Shown piece by piece: positions 8,393 through 16,608 of a DNA stretch of 54,241 bases. Made by a program: the position numbers and the translations under genes. The stretch spans positions 1 to 54,241 of the forward strand of contig JACQVA010000207.1 of NCBI GenBank assembly GCA_016210005.1, read 5' to 3'. Below the pieces are notes generated by a model, which worked only from the letters and a program-made list of their open reading frames with translations, was not told the DNA's origin and ran no database searches. Source of the DNA: Deltaproteobacteria bacterium. Its GTDB lineage: Bacteria > Desulfobacterota > Binatia > HRBIN30 > JACQVA1. Positions within the stretch are counted from its first letter, which is position 1. Every line of letters begins with the position of its first letter.

Positions 8393-9403
8393 ATGGCTCG
8401 CCCGGATCATTTCGTTGCTCTGACCGAATGCCATTTGCTGAACGAGGCGACGCTGGCGGAGATCGGGTACTTCCCGAACTTCCACCGCTGGTGGCAGAGC
8501 GTGGATGCCGTGATGCGGACCTGGGCCGACCGGAACCTGGCCGAGGGCGGCGACATGCCTCGCCCGCGCGCGGCGGAACTGATCAAGTACATGGACCAGG
8601 CTGGCGTCGATGTGACCTTTATTCTGCGCGAGCCGGCCATGAACATCAGCGGCTACACGGCGCCGTTGTCGTCTAACGCCTTCATCATGCAGGAGATCGC
8701 GCCGTACCCGGAGCGCATGTATCTTGAATGCAACGTCGGCCCGATCCTGCGGCGCGGCGTGCAGCACGCGATCTGGGAGTTGGAGCACCTCGTGAAGAAC
8801 TGCAACGCCAAGCTGTGCAAGGTCTACGCGCCGGAAGACGACGGGCCGCTGAACGACCCGCGGCTCTGGCCGTTTTACGAGAAGTGCTGCGCGCTGGATA
8901 TCGCGGTGACGATCCACACCGGCACTGCCTACGTGCTGCCCCATCCCGACGGGCTCACCCGGCCGCTGCTGCTGGACGACATCCTGATCGACTTCCCCGA
9001 GCTGAAGGTCATCGCCTATCACATGGGCTGGCCGTACACCGAGGAGCTCATCGGCCTGGCGGGCAAACACAAGAACCTCTATCTAAGCATGTCGGGCATC
9101 GTCGGCTGGTACGCCCGCGCACCGCACCGGGGCTATCACGCCATCGGCGAGGCGTTGCAGTGGGCGGGCCCCGACAAGATCGTCATGGGCCTGGACATGC
9201 CGTTCGACGAAACCAAGCGGATCGTCGACTTCATTCGCACCCTGCAGATCCCCAAAGAGCTGCGGCAGCAGTGGGGCTATCCCGAGATCACCGATGAGAT
9301 CCGATCCAAGATCCTCGGTCTCAACCTGGCGAGGCTGGCGAAGATCGAGCCCGCCAAGCGCGTCGCCCCGCCAACGACCGCGACAGCGGCGCTATCCAAG
9401 TAG
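8393..9403 (+). CDS. Amidohydrolase-family (ACMSD-like) metal-dependent hydrolase/decarboxylase
   Basis: A 336-residue TIM-barrel protein of the amidohydrolase-2 family. Instead of the usual HxH on strand 1 it has E12-C-H14 in LTECHLLNEA, the ExH variant known from gamma-resorcylate-type decarboxylases. Other likely metal or catalytic positions are His in TIHTGTAY (about 176), His in AYHMGWP (about 209) and Asp in MGLDMPFDET (about 267). All four are in the expected order. ATG 8393 follows GGAGAGGAG. Known: ExH members of this family decarboxylate or hydrate aromatic acids rather than hydrolyse amides. It converges on the glycyl radical enzyme pair, so a shared aromatic or carboxylate pathway is plausible but inferred. 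It could also be a lactonase or hydratase. Confidence 0.75.
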   Translation: MARPDHFVALTECHLLNEATLAEIGYFPNFHRWWQSVDAVMRTWADRNLAEGGDMPRPRAAELIKYMDQAGVDVTFILREPAMNISGYTAPLSSNAFIMQEIAPYPERMYLECNVGPILRRGVQHAIWELEHLVKNCNAKLCKVYAPEDDGPLNDPRLWPFYEKCCALDIAVTIHTGTAYVLPHPDGLTRPLLLDDILIDFPELKVIAYHMGWPYTEELIGLAGKHKNLYLSMSGIVGWYARAPHRGYHAIGEALQWAGPDKIVMGLDMPFDETKRIVDFIRTLQIPKELRQQWGYPEITDEIRSKILGLNLARLAKIEPAKRVAPPTTATAALSK

Positions 9404-9511
9404 TGTCCGCGCCCGCACGCCCTCACCCAACCTTCTCGCAGAGAAAGCGGAACAGTCCTCGATCCCGGTCGATATCCTTGCCCTCGCTGCACTCGGCCTC
9501 TGCCGATGCGC

Positions 9512-10540
9512 TCAGGTGACGACTTCGCACTCGAGGCCGAGCGACTGGAAGCGATCGACGATCTTCTGCACCCGTTCGGGCGGTGGCGGTTTGAGGTCGC
9601 CGGGCTCGTAGGCTCGATCCAGCATGGCGTACTTGTTCATGCCGAAGCGGTGATACGGCAACAAATTCACCGGCACGTGCGCGCCCAGCTTACGAATGAA
9701 GCCGGCAATCGCGCTGACGTTCTCCTCCGAGTCGGTGTAGCCGGGAATCAGCGGCATGCGCGCGATCATCCGAATGCCGCGACTGACGACGTACTTGGCG
9801 TTCGCGAAAATCTGCTGGTTCGAGCGCCCGGCAATCGCCGTGTGGGCAGCGCGGTCGTGGATCTTGAGGTCGAACAGCACCAGGTCGGTGTAATCGAGCA
9901 CGCGCTCGAGCGCCCGCTTCGGCGCCGCCCCGCAGGTATCCAGCGTGGTATGGAACCCGGCCTCGTGACAGCGCTTGAACAACGCGGCCACGAAGCGCGC
10001 CTGGGCCAGCGGCTCGCCGCCGGAGCAAGTAACGCCGCCGCCCGAGTTGCGATAGTACGCCTGGTCCTTCTTGATTTCTTCCAACACCTCGTCGAGCGTG
10101 CGTTGGTCGCCGAGCACCCGCAGGGCGCGCGGCCCGCACACCTCGACGCACTTGGCGCAGTTGTCGCACAGCCTGCGGTCGATGATGACGCCGCCGGCGG
10201 AGTTGAGGGCGATCGCCTTGCGGTCGCAGACCTCGACGCAGCGGTTGCAGTGATCGCACAGCGGATCGCTGTGCCCGACTTCGGCGATGCTCAGCTGTGA
10301 TTCCGGGTTGGCGCACCAGGGGCAGAGCAACGGGCAGCCCTTGAGAAAAACCGTCGTACGAATCCCCGGGCCGTCCTCGGTGCTGAAGCGCTGGATGTTG
10401 AAGATGCGGCCGGTGACGACGCGATCTTCGAGGTCTTCGGTGAACAGTCCGTCAACCACGCGCGGGGATGGGCTGGCGGAACCGATTGGCTCCGTCGGTT
10501 GAGCGCCAGACAGTCGATACGGGCTGGTCCCCACGCTCAT
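9512..10540 (-). CDS. Glycyl radical enzyme activating protein (radical SAM activase)
   Basis: A 342-residue radical SAM protein that installs the glycyl radical on its partner. Seen: the RFSTEDGPGIRTTVFLKGC entry, the radical SAM cluster motif C69-x3-C73-x2-C76, and an inserted ferredoxin-like domain with two four-cysteine sets (C95, C98, C101, C105 and C125, C128, C131, C135) for two extra [4Fe-4S] clusters. CSGGEPLAQ is the SAM-binding GGE motif. The double-ferredoxin insert is typical of activases of the dehydratase, decarboxylase and X-succinate synthase classes and absent from PflA. The start is ATG 10540; a TTG at 10570 is possible. It has about 40 residues before the conserved core. 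It lies 69 bases after the enzyme gene, with a strong palindrome between them. Confidence 0.92.
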   Translation of the reverse strand: MSVGTSPYRLSGAQPTEPIGSASPSPRVVDGLFTEDLEDRVVTGRIFNIQRFSTEDGPGIRTTVFLKGCPLLCPWCANPESQLSIAEVGHSDPLCDHCNRCVEVCDRKAIALNSAGGVIIDRRLCDNCAKCVEVCGPRALRVLGDQRTLDEVLEEIKKDQAYYRNSGGGVTCSGGEPLAQARFVAALFKRCHEAGFHTTLDTCGAAPKRALERVLDYTDLVLFDLKIHDRAAHTAIAGRSNQQIFANAKYVVSRGIRMIARMPLIPGYTDSEENVSAIAGFIRKLGAHVPVNLLPYHRFGMNKYAMLDRAYEPGDLKPPPPERVQKIVDRFQSLGLECEVVT

Positions 10541-10575
10541 GGTTGTATCTCGGGTTGGGTTTGTCGCCAAGACGC

Positions 10576-10602
10576 GCAGGGGCGGCCGCCGGCCGCCCCT
10601 GC
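10576..10602 (-). repeat. Perfect palindrome between glycyl radical enzyme and activase genes
   Basis: GCAGGGGCGGCCG (10576-10588) is followed after one base by its exact reverse complement (10590-10602). As RNA it gives a 12-bp all-GC-rich stem with a 3-base loop. It lies 8 bases after the glycyl radical enzyme stop codon and 36 bases before the activase start. No U-tract follows on the minus strand, so it may stabilise the enzyme mRNA or reduce read-through, which would suit an enzyme needed in large excess over its activase. Confidence 0.7.
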
Positions 10603-10609
10603 GGTACGC

Positions 10610-13168
10610 TCACAGCACCTGTTCGGTGCGGCTGATGATCTCGTCCTGGACGGCCGGCGTCAGCTCGACCCAGAAGGCGCTGTAGCCGGCCACGCGCACC
10701 ACCAGGTTGCGGTACTGCTCGGGGTGTTTCTTCGCTTCCAGCAGCGTCGCCTTGTCCAGAATGTTGAACTGGACGTGGAAGCCGCCCTTGTCGAAGTACG
10801 TTCCCATCAGCTCGGCGAACTTGTGCGCGCCCTCCTTCTTCTTGAGCATGCCGGGCGCGAACTTCATGTTCAGCAGCGGGCCTTCGATGAACATGTTGTC
10901 GAGCTTGGTGACCGAGTTCATCGTTGCCGTCGGGCCTTTCACATCGCAACCTTGCTGCGGCGAGGCGGAGGCGTCGGCCAGCGAGGTGCCGGCCTTGCGC
11001 CCGTTGGGCAGCGCGCCGGTGGCCTTGCCGGCCCAGGTCGACCAGGCCGCGCCCTGGCGGAACATGGTGAAGCGCCGTCCAAACCCGTCGCGGTACGACT
11101 GGCACTTGTCGATGGTGTACTTCCACATCTTCACGTGCAGCGAATCGGGCTCGTCCTCGTCGTTGCCGTACTTCGGCGCCGCCAGCAGCGCGCGCCGCAG
11201 CGCTTCGTGCCCTTCGAAGTCGGCCTTCAGCGCCTCGAGCACGTCGGCCATGGTGGCCTTCTTGTCCTCGAACACCACCTTCTTGATCGCGATCAGCGAA
11301 TCGCTGGCGTCCTGCAAGCCGCGATCGACGAAGCACCACGCCTCGAGCTGCTGGTAACGGCCGCCGCCGCGGGTGGCGTCCTTGCCCTCGCCGACGCAGT
11401 CCTGCAGGAAGGCGGAGATGAACGGGAAGTAGTTCGAGTCCTCGTAGTACACCTTCTCGATGGCGCGGAAGTTGTTCAGGCTGTACTCGTAGAAGTGATC
11501 CACCTGCTTGCGGTAAGCGTCGTAGAGCTCGTCCCAGGTTTGGAAGCCGCGCGGATCACCGGTTTCGATCCCGAGCTTGACGCCGGTGTGGGGATCGACG
11601 CCGTTATTCAGCGTGATCTCGATCAACTTGGCGTGATTGACAAACGAGACCACGGCGTTGCGCACCCAGGCGAAGCTCTTCGGGTACGAGGTATTGATGC
11701 AGCCGGCCATCGCCCAGTCGCGGGCATCGTCCCACTGCACGCCGCGATCGAGCAGGTACTCGGTGCCGAGGCGATCGTTGAACCAGGCGGGAATGCCGGC
11801 GCCGTGATCGCGGTTGCACTCGATGCCTTTCTGCAGCAGCTCGGGCGCCATGGCGCGGTGGTAGCGGATGGAGATGTGGGGCTGATGCGTCTTGAGCTGC
11901 TTGGCCACCTGCAGGATCAGGCACGACAGCTCGTTGGCGCCGTCGCGCCCATCGCGGCCCTGTCCACCGAGAGTGACATTGGCGAAGTAGTTCGACTGGG
12001 CGATCTCCTGATGGAACCGCTTGCCGAGCAGGCCCATGAACATGAACGGCTCCATCGAGGTCCACTTCATGAACATGCAGCCCATCAGCTCGGCCGCCTC
12101 CTGGCGGGTGATGCGGCCCTCGTTGATGTCGCGGGCGTAGTACGGCCACATGTACTGGTCGAAGCGGCCGATGAAGGCGTTGGTGTTGGCCTTCTCGATG
12201 TCGTGCCCGACGGCGATGAACCAGTAGGTCTGCAGCGCCTCATGGAAGCTGCGGGCCGGATTTGCCGGCGCCCACTCGCAGGCCTCGGCGATCCGCTCCA
12301 GGTCGCGCTTGCGCTCCGCGTTCTGCTCCGTTGCCGCCAGCTCGCGGGCGCGGGCGGCATAGCGGCGCGCGTGGGCGATCATCGCCTCGACCACGATGAT
12401 CACGGATTCCAGCCACTCGATCTTCTCGTTGTCCTCGTCGCTCAGCCCGCTACCATTCACGCTGGCCTTGATGCGCGCGATGTGGTCTTGGGCTTCGCGG
12501 ATAACGCCGTTGAAGCCGATGGCCAGCACCTTGTCGTAGTCCGCGCCCGGCGTGAAGCACATCGGCGTGTACGGCTGGCACATGCCCATGCGGGCCTCGC
12601 CGACCTTCTTCCACAGCCCGCCGTCCAGCGCCGTGATGATCTCCTCGGCGCGCTTGGCGACGTACTTGTCCTTCCAGTAATCGCAGGCGGCCAGCAGCCG
12701 GGCCTTGTCTTCCGGCTCCAGCACTGCCTCGGTGGTGGGCGACGCGGTTGTTGGCGGCTCGTGCTGATTCAAGATCCACGCGAGGTTGAGCGGCGCCAGC
12801 TCGACGTTCGGCAGCGCGCCGCGCAGGTAGCGCGTCGAGCCCCCGACCAGCAGCTCGTTGTCGCGGATCGCGATGGTCATGTTCAGGAGGACATTGGCGA
12901 AAGCCTTTGCCCGCCGCTTGGAGGGATGCTCGCCGTCGGTCTGCTTGTACGACTCGAGCATGAGCCAGGCGCGCTCGCCGTCCACGCTCGGCCGGGCGTC
13001 GAAGTACGCCTGTCGCAATTGCTCGATCCTGGGGCTCAACGCGTTGAGCTTGTCGATTTCATCGAGCGGTATCCGCTCCCGGACCGCGGGCGGTTCTTTG
13101 CGCGTTGTCGGGGTGCGGTCGGGGAGAACCTTCGGAGCAATCGATTGTGCGACAGCGGTTTCCATCAT
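10610..13168 (-). CDS. Glycyl radical enzyme (PFL2-like), substrate unknown
   Basis: An 852-residue glycyl radical enzyme. Seen: the C-terminal glycyl radical loop RVAGYSA (radical Gly828), GGFHVQFNILD just before it, GRKAGTSLADASASPQQG typical of the PFL2/dehydratase-decarboxylase clade, and the active-site thiyl loop AMAGCINTSYP with Cys490. Enzymes such as glycerol/choline/hydroxyphenylacetate members carry G-C-V-E, where Glu is the base two residues after Cys. Here the position is Asn, so a Glu-dependent elimination or decarboxylation is unlikely. The length is close to X-succinate synthases (about 850-870), but the usual small subunits are not adjacent. ATG 13168 or 13165 follows AAAGGATCTGG. 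The activase follows directly. The enzyme is oxygen-sensitive once activated, implying an anaerobic phase. The family is certain; the reaction is open. Confidence 0.93.
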   Translation of the reverse strand: MMETAVAQSIAPKVLPDRTPTTRKEPPAVRERIPLDEIDKLNALSPRIEQLRQAYFDARPSVDGERAWLMLESYKQTDGEHPSKRRAKAFANVLLNMTIAIRDNELLVGGSTRYLRGALPNVELAPLNLAWILNQHEPPTTASPTTEAVLEPEDKARLLAACDYWKDKYVAKRAEEIITALDGGLWKKVGEARMGMCQPYTPMCFTPGADYDKVLAIGFNGVIREAQDHIARIKASVNGSGLSDEDNEKIEWLESVIIVVEAMIAHARRYAARARELAATEQNAERKRDLERIAEACEWAPANPARSFHEALQTYWFIAVGHDIEKANTNAFIGRFDQYMWPYYARDINEGRITRQEAAELMGCMFMKWTSMEPFMFMGLLGKRFHQEIAQSNYFANVTLGGQGRDGRDGANELSCLILQVAKQLKTHQPHISIRYHRAMAPELLQKGIECNRDHGAGIPAWFNDRLGTEYLLDRGVQWDDARDWAMAGCINTSYPKSFAWVRNAVVSFVNHAKLIEITLNNGVDPHTGVKLGIETGDPRGFQTWDELYDAYRKQVDHFYEYSLNNFRAIEKVYYEDSNYFPFISAFLQDCVGEGKDATRGGGRYQQLEAWCFVDRGLQDASDSLIAIKKVVFEDKKATMADVLEALKADFEGHEALRRALLAAPKYGNDEDEPDSLHVKMWKYTIDKCQSYRDGFGRRFTMFRQGAAWSTWAGKATGALPNGRKAGTSLADASASPQQGCDVKGPTATMNSVTKLDNMFIEGPLLNMKFAPGMLKKKEGAHKFAELMGTYFDKGGFHVQFNILDKATLLEAKKHPEQYRNLVVRVAGYSAFWVELTPAVQDEIISRTEQVL

Positions 13169-13607
13169 CCAGATCCTTTCGACGGCGCCAACGCCGCGGC
13201 AGTGCTCGTGCGAGGCGCTTAGCCAGCGACCGGATTAGAGCACTTCTTCCCTGCCGCCGTCCAAGACAATGTTCTCATGGAATCCATACAAATCGGGTAT
13301 GCAGTCCCCTCTGGAGTGCGGCGGCTCGCCGCTTTCGCGCGGGCCAAGCGACTTGCAGACCACCCCACAACCCCGGCCCAAGCGGGAGCAAGCTCCCGCA
13401 CTCCAAAGTGAGCTGACGATGGCGCGCAGGCACCAACGCCGTTGCGGTGGACGCCGTCGTTCACGAGGACAAGCGCAAGAACATCCGACCGAAGAGCAGC
13501 GCTCCTTCGTGACCGCGGCCGGATTGCCAGGCGAAGTCCGGCACAGTAAGGGGAGTACTGGTTAGGACGCGCTGCTCACCGCGGCAGCGCACCTTGTCGA
13601 CCGACGC
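13169..13607. other. Intergenic region upstream of the glycyl radical enzyme
   Basis: No gene is supported. It should contain the glycyl radical enzyme promoter, but I cannot point to a clear one. It holds a REP-like inverted pair at 13313-13404 (separate entry). Frames crossing it read through that repeat and show no conserved motif. Confidence 0.5.
13313..13404. repeat. REP/BIME-like inverted repeat pair
   Basis: Two short palindromic units face each other. The left unit starts GGAGTGCGG and continues CGGCTCGCCGC. The right unit is GCGGGAGC-AA-GCTCCCGC (13382-13399) followed by ACTCC, so the outer ends GGAGTGCGG and CCGCACTCC are reverse complements. This is the architecture of bacterial interspersed mosaic elements. 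Similar GGAGTGCGG...CCGCACTCC units occur in other GC-rich genomes; copy number here is unknown. Confidence 0.55.
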
Positions 13608-15008
13608 TTATGGCCTGGCCCAGGGAACAGACTCCACCGCGCCAACATAGCCGCCCCGTTGTAACCGATTGCTGTACACTCCTCTGAAGCCGAACAGACT
13701 CAGCAAGCTCATTTCGAGGTACCAGAGCCCAAGTCGCCAGGCGTCCTCGCGCACTTCAAAGGCGCTTAGAGACCTTGCCTTGTTGAGCTTCTCCTTGAAC
13801 TCCTCGCTCCGCTTTGGGTGCACGAGGCTGTTCCTCACGAAGGCGAACCGCTCGGGGCCGTCGGATGGTTTATCGAAGGGTAGCGCCGCGACATTGGGGA
13901 GCAGCGGTGGAACCGCCGTCGGAATACCCAGGCACGTGAGGAGTCCCCTGAGCTTCTGAGCAGCAGAGAGGGACCTGTCGAACGGTTTCTCGGGGGTGCC
14001 TTGACCCACAACGAAGTGCATCCACGACAGCAGTTCCAGTGCGACCTGTGTGCTGACAATGCTGCCTTCGAGCGAGCCTGCGTTCACGTTTGCTTCGACG
14101 TACCAGTGGATCGCAAGCCTGATAGCCTCCCTCCAGTTGGGATCGGTCCATTTGGCCATAAATCCCGGGAAAGCCCCAGCTAACGACTCCGGATGGTGCA
14201 CGTCGGTCCAAGACAGAACGGCACGATGAGGAGTGGCCCGCCCAGCGGCCCACTCGGACCAGACTCGGTAACCGCCCGCGTCGTACGCTACGCGCAAGAT
14301 CCCGGGACTCCAGAAGCCGCGGGCGAATGACAGGAAGTAGTTCAGGCCGCCCAGGAAGTCGTCCGCCTCAGTGATCGGGAAGGAGCCACCGTCCGACCGC
14401 TCGACGCTCGCGAGGTGAGTTATTGCGTAGCCGTTCTGTGCGCAGGTTGCCTCCTGAAGCTGCTCGAATCCTCGCACGGCATCCATCGTGACTTTCCATC
14501 CCTCGGCTTCCAAGACCAGTCTGTCACTCGACGAGGTCACGGACTTCGGCGTGACGCGCCTTACCGGAGTACCGATGAACTCACGAAAGTTGACGAAGTG
14601 GATGAGAAGTCGGCGAAGGCCGTTCCCAGAACCGTGGCGTACAGGGTGGAATATGTTTCCAGCAATCCGGGTACTCGCAGCCCCACGGAAGTGGTCGATG
14701 TTCGCCGGGACGCAAAGATTGATCGTTGGCCCATTGATGATCGCTGGCCCCGTGCTGAGGAATGGCGAAGCGGCCTGCGTTGTGACGGTGAATCCAATGC
14801 GAGGAAACGGGAGCCATTCGAGCCGGATCGTGCCATTCCCCTCCACGCAATTCTTACCTTGAGTGATCTGAAGGGGACCTTCGTGCAGCTTGATGGATTG
14901 GTTCGGTCGCCGGGTGCGGTACACGGGGGCCAGCGGTCGCGGCACGCCACGTAGTTTCTTCAGGGTCTCGCGTCGCACCGCATTGCGCGACCCGCGGCCG
15001 TCCTTCAT
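13608..15008 (-). CDS. HEPN-motif protein, third gene of a PIN/HEPN operon
   Basis: A 466-residue protein I cannot assign to a named family. The N-terminal half is beta-rich and resembles a sensor or binding region; the C-terminal half is helical. It contains FVRNSLVHPK, where R392-N-x3-H397 is the R-x4-H signature of HEPN ribonuclease domains, followed by a conserved WRLGLWYLEMSLLSLFGF helix. Its ATG overlaps the PIN gene's stop by four bases (ATGA), so translation is coupled. A 25-codon stretch of its 3' end is duplicated, degraded, at 16534-16608, showing that related genes existed here. Known: HEPN proteins with this layout (ApeA-like and others) are RNases in toxin-antitoxin and antiphage systems. 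A function as effector RNase is inferred; it could equally be an inactive structural HEPN. Confidence 0.65.
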   Translation of the reverse strand: MKDGRGSRNAVRRETLKKLRGVPRPLAPVYRTRRPNQSIKLHEGPLQITQGKNCVEGNGTIRLEWLPFPRIGFTVTTQAASPFLSTGPAIINGPTINLCVPANIDHFRGAASTRIAGNIFHPVRHGSGNGLRRLLIHFVNFREFIGTPVRRVTPKSVTSSSDRLVLEAEGWKVTMDAVRGFEQLQEATCAQNGYAITHLASVERSDGGSFPITEADDFLGGLNYFLSFARGFWSPGILRVAYDAGGYRVWSEWAAGRATPHRAVLSWTDVHHPESLAGAFPGFMAKWTDPNWREAIRLAIHWYVEANVNAGSLEGSIVSTQVALELLSWMHFVVGQGTPEKPFDRSLSAAQKLRGLLTCLGIPTAVPPLLPNVAALPFDKPSDGPERFAFVRNSLVHPKRSEEFKEKLNKARSLSAFEVREDAWRLGLWYLEMSLLSLFGFRGVYSNRLQRGGYVGAVESVPWARP

Positions 15009-15430
15009 TCCGGTTCCTTGGTGGGCATGAGTACCGTAAAGCCCTCTTGGGCAAAGTGGTGGTCGTTGGCCAGCACCTCCGTCACGGATTCCAACGACAT
15101 CGCGTTCATCGACACGCAGTCCGTAAGGCTGTACTGCTTGTCGAGGCGTTGCCCATACAGATCCACACCTCGGAGGAAGGAATCGCGCGACTGGGGTAGG
15201 ACTCTCACGTTGGGATTCTCCATGATCGCACGCACCATGCGCACCGCTTGCCGGCGAAGCTGCTCGCCGCCCGCGGCGAGGCTCGTCAAGAACTCGGTGA
15301 GCACCTCGTCAGTCGTCACGATGATGGCTGGCCCCAAAGCCGCGCGTGCTCGCTTGGCGGCATCCGCCCATTGATCGCCCGGTCGGACGATGGCAACCCA
15401 GTAGAGTGTGTCCGCGAACACCAGCCTCAT
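15005..15430 (-). CDS. PIN-domain ribonuclease (VapC-like toxin)
   Basis: A 141-residue PIN-domain protein. The four acidic metal-binding positions are present in order: Asp7 in LVFADTLYW, Glu46 in DEVLTEFLTS (Glu42 is an alternative), Asp104 in YSLTDCVSM and Asp123 in VLANDHHF. This is the complete VapC-type active-site set. Known: such proteins cut tRNA, rRNA or mRNA and are neutralised by a partner encoded just upstream. Its start (ATG 15430) overlaps the stop of the upstream 303-residue gene by four bases, and its own stop overlaps the start of the HEPN gene by four bases. The upstream partner is far larger than a normal VapB antitoxin. The domain call is firm; calling it a toxin is inference. 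Confidence 0.85.
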   Translation of the reverse strand: MRLVFADTLYWVAIVRPGDQWADAAKRARAALGPAIIVTTDEVLTEFLTSLAAGGEQLRRQAVRMVRAIMENPNVRVLPQSRDSFLRGVDLYGQRLDKQYSLTDCVSMNAMSLESVTEVLANDHHFAQEGFTVLMPTKEPE

Positions 15431-16338
15431 TGCCGAGGCCAGCCATAGAGATAGTGGTCCAGGTTATCGCTAAGGTCGTTTGGTAGCTTGCTCCACTCCT
15501 CGGGGGGAACCTCTGCAGCCAATCCAGCAAGCACGTCTTCAACGGGAGGCGCAGCGCTGTCATAGCTCGGCTCACTGATCGGCTGCGGATGTAGTTGGTC
15601 CACGCGCGTGATCCGCAAGACCTTGCCCTGCGCCGACACCTCTCCGCTTCCCGTTACCCGGAGCCGACGAGTCCTGTGACCCTTCAGGGCATCTGTAACC
15701 TGTTCCTCTTGATCCGGGAAAAAGGGAACCGTGACGCTGGTCCGTTCGTCCAGCCACAGCTGAAACCGTCGCTGGCGGACGTCGGCTTCGAGCACTTCGC
15801 CGGTTACATCGATGAAGCTTTCGTGCTCAGGTTCGGCGAAGCTGGCCAAGCGGGATCGCGACACGGCTGTGAACCGCGTCGGTTCTCTACCGCGCGCCGT
15901 AATCTCGACGCTCTCGTCGTCAGTGAGTCCCTGTCCCCACTTTAGGTATTCGGGGATCAGCGACCGGGGAAACTTGTCGGGGAGCGGCGCATCTCGATCG
16001 AGCGCGCGAACGACATCCCAAGCCAGCGCAATTGCCTCGTCGACCTCCGTTGGCTCACGCTCATACAGTTCGTACTGAGGTTCGTCGATCAGCACTTCCA
16101 GCGGTGCCACCGCACTGCCTTCTTCGATTCGCCGCAGGCACAAGCGAGTACGGTCTTCGAACCGTTTCGGAAGTCTCTCACGATCCGGATTGGCCGTTCG
16201 CCACAGTGCCTTGGCGGTTTCGGCGACCATCCGCTGGAACTGGGTCAACTCGGCCAGAGCCGTGAGATCCAGCGCATGATCGCGAAACCGGTCCCCCTTG
16301 AAGGTCAGCCGGACGACCTCTTTCCATTGGCCAGCCAT
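15427..16338 (-). CDS. Unknown 303-residue partner of the PIN protein (possible antitoxin)
   Basis: First gene of the PIN/HEPN operon, with AAGGGAG before ATG 16338. The N-terminal 100 residues are helical (FRDHALDLTALAELTQFQRM...AETAKALW). The middle, roughly residues 170-265, alternates short strands (ESFIDVTGEVLEADVRQRRF, then RRLRVTGSGEVSAQGKVLRI) and looks like a small OB-fold-like beta-barrel. The C-terminal 40 residues (VPPEEWSKLPNDLSDNLDHY) resemble the disordered tail by which antitoxins occlude a PIN active site. I see no helix-turn-helix or ribbon-helix-helix DNA-binding motif typical of VapB. Translational coupling to the PIN gene supports a direct partnership. Domain boundaries are my reading of composition and spacing, not a fold prediction. 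Confidence 0.6.
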   Translation of the reverse strand: MAGQWKEVVRLTFKGDRFRDHALDLTALAELTQFQRMVAETAKALWRTANPDRERLPKRFEDRTRLCLRRIEEGSAVAPLEVLIDEPQYELYEREPTEVDEAIALAWDVVRALDRDAPLPDKFPRSLIPEYLKWGQGLTDDESVEITARGREPTRFTAVSRSRLASFAEPEHESFIDVTGEVLEADVRQRRFQLWLDERTSVTVPFFPDQEEQVTDALKGHRTRRLRVTGSGEVSAQGKVLRITRVDQLHPQPISEPSYDSAAPPVEDVLAGLAAEVPPEEWSKLPNDLSDNLDHYLYGWPRQ

Positions 16339-16479
16339 GTCTCCCTTCCGCTCTAGCGCCTGCCTTGGCTATTGCCAGCAACAAGCTACGACCATAGCGA
16401 AGTCCTTACGTACCTTGCAACAACCCGCAAGGGTCGGGAAAGGGTCCGGGGGAAACCCCTCACGCTGATCACTGTTCAA

Positions 16480-16608
16480 CTAGGCCGCCACGCCTACTTC
16501 GCCGGCACCGACGAGCCCTACGACAAACTCAAGATTGCTGTAGACCCCGCTGAAGCCGACCAGCCTAAGCAAGCTTAGTTCGAGGTACCAGAGTCCAAGT
16601 CGCCAGGC
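16480..16608 (-). pseudogene. 3' remnant of a second HEPN-motif gene
   Basis: Positions 16534-16608 match 13668-13742, the 3' part of the HEPN gene, in 66 of 75 bases, same orientation. The translation keeps frame: AWRLGLWYLELSLLRLVGF here against AWRLGLWYLEMSLLSLFGF in the intact gene. It then runs into a different short end with a TAG at 16480-16482. Homology stops abruptly at 16608. The intact gene's HEPN R-x4-H region is missing, so this is debris of a paralogue. Confidence 0.8.

Noticed and set aside
10499-13222. 907-codon plus-strand frame opposite the glycyl radical enzyme
   Set aside because: The minus strand has full glycyl radical, thiyl and PFL2 motifs; the plus frame has none.
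13219-13565. Small hypothetical genes on either strand
   Set aside because: Both frames read through the REP-like palindromes and carry no motif or ribosome binding site.
16372-16578. 68-codon plus-strand ORF
   Set aside because: It runs antisense to the HEPN remnant and has no conserved pattern or ribosome binding site.
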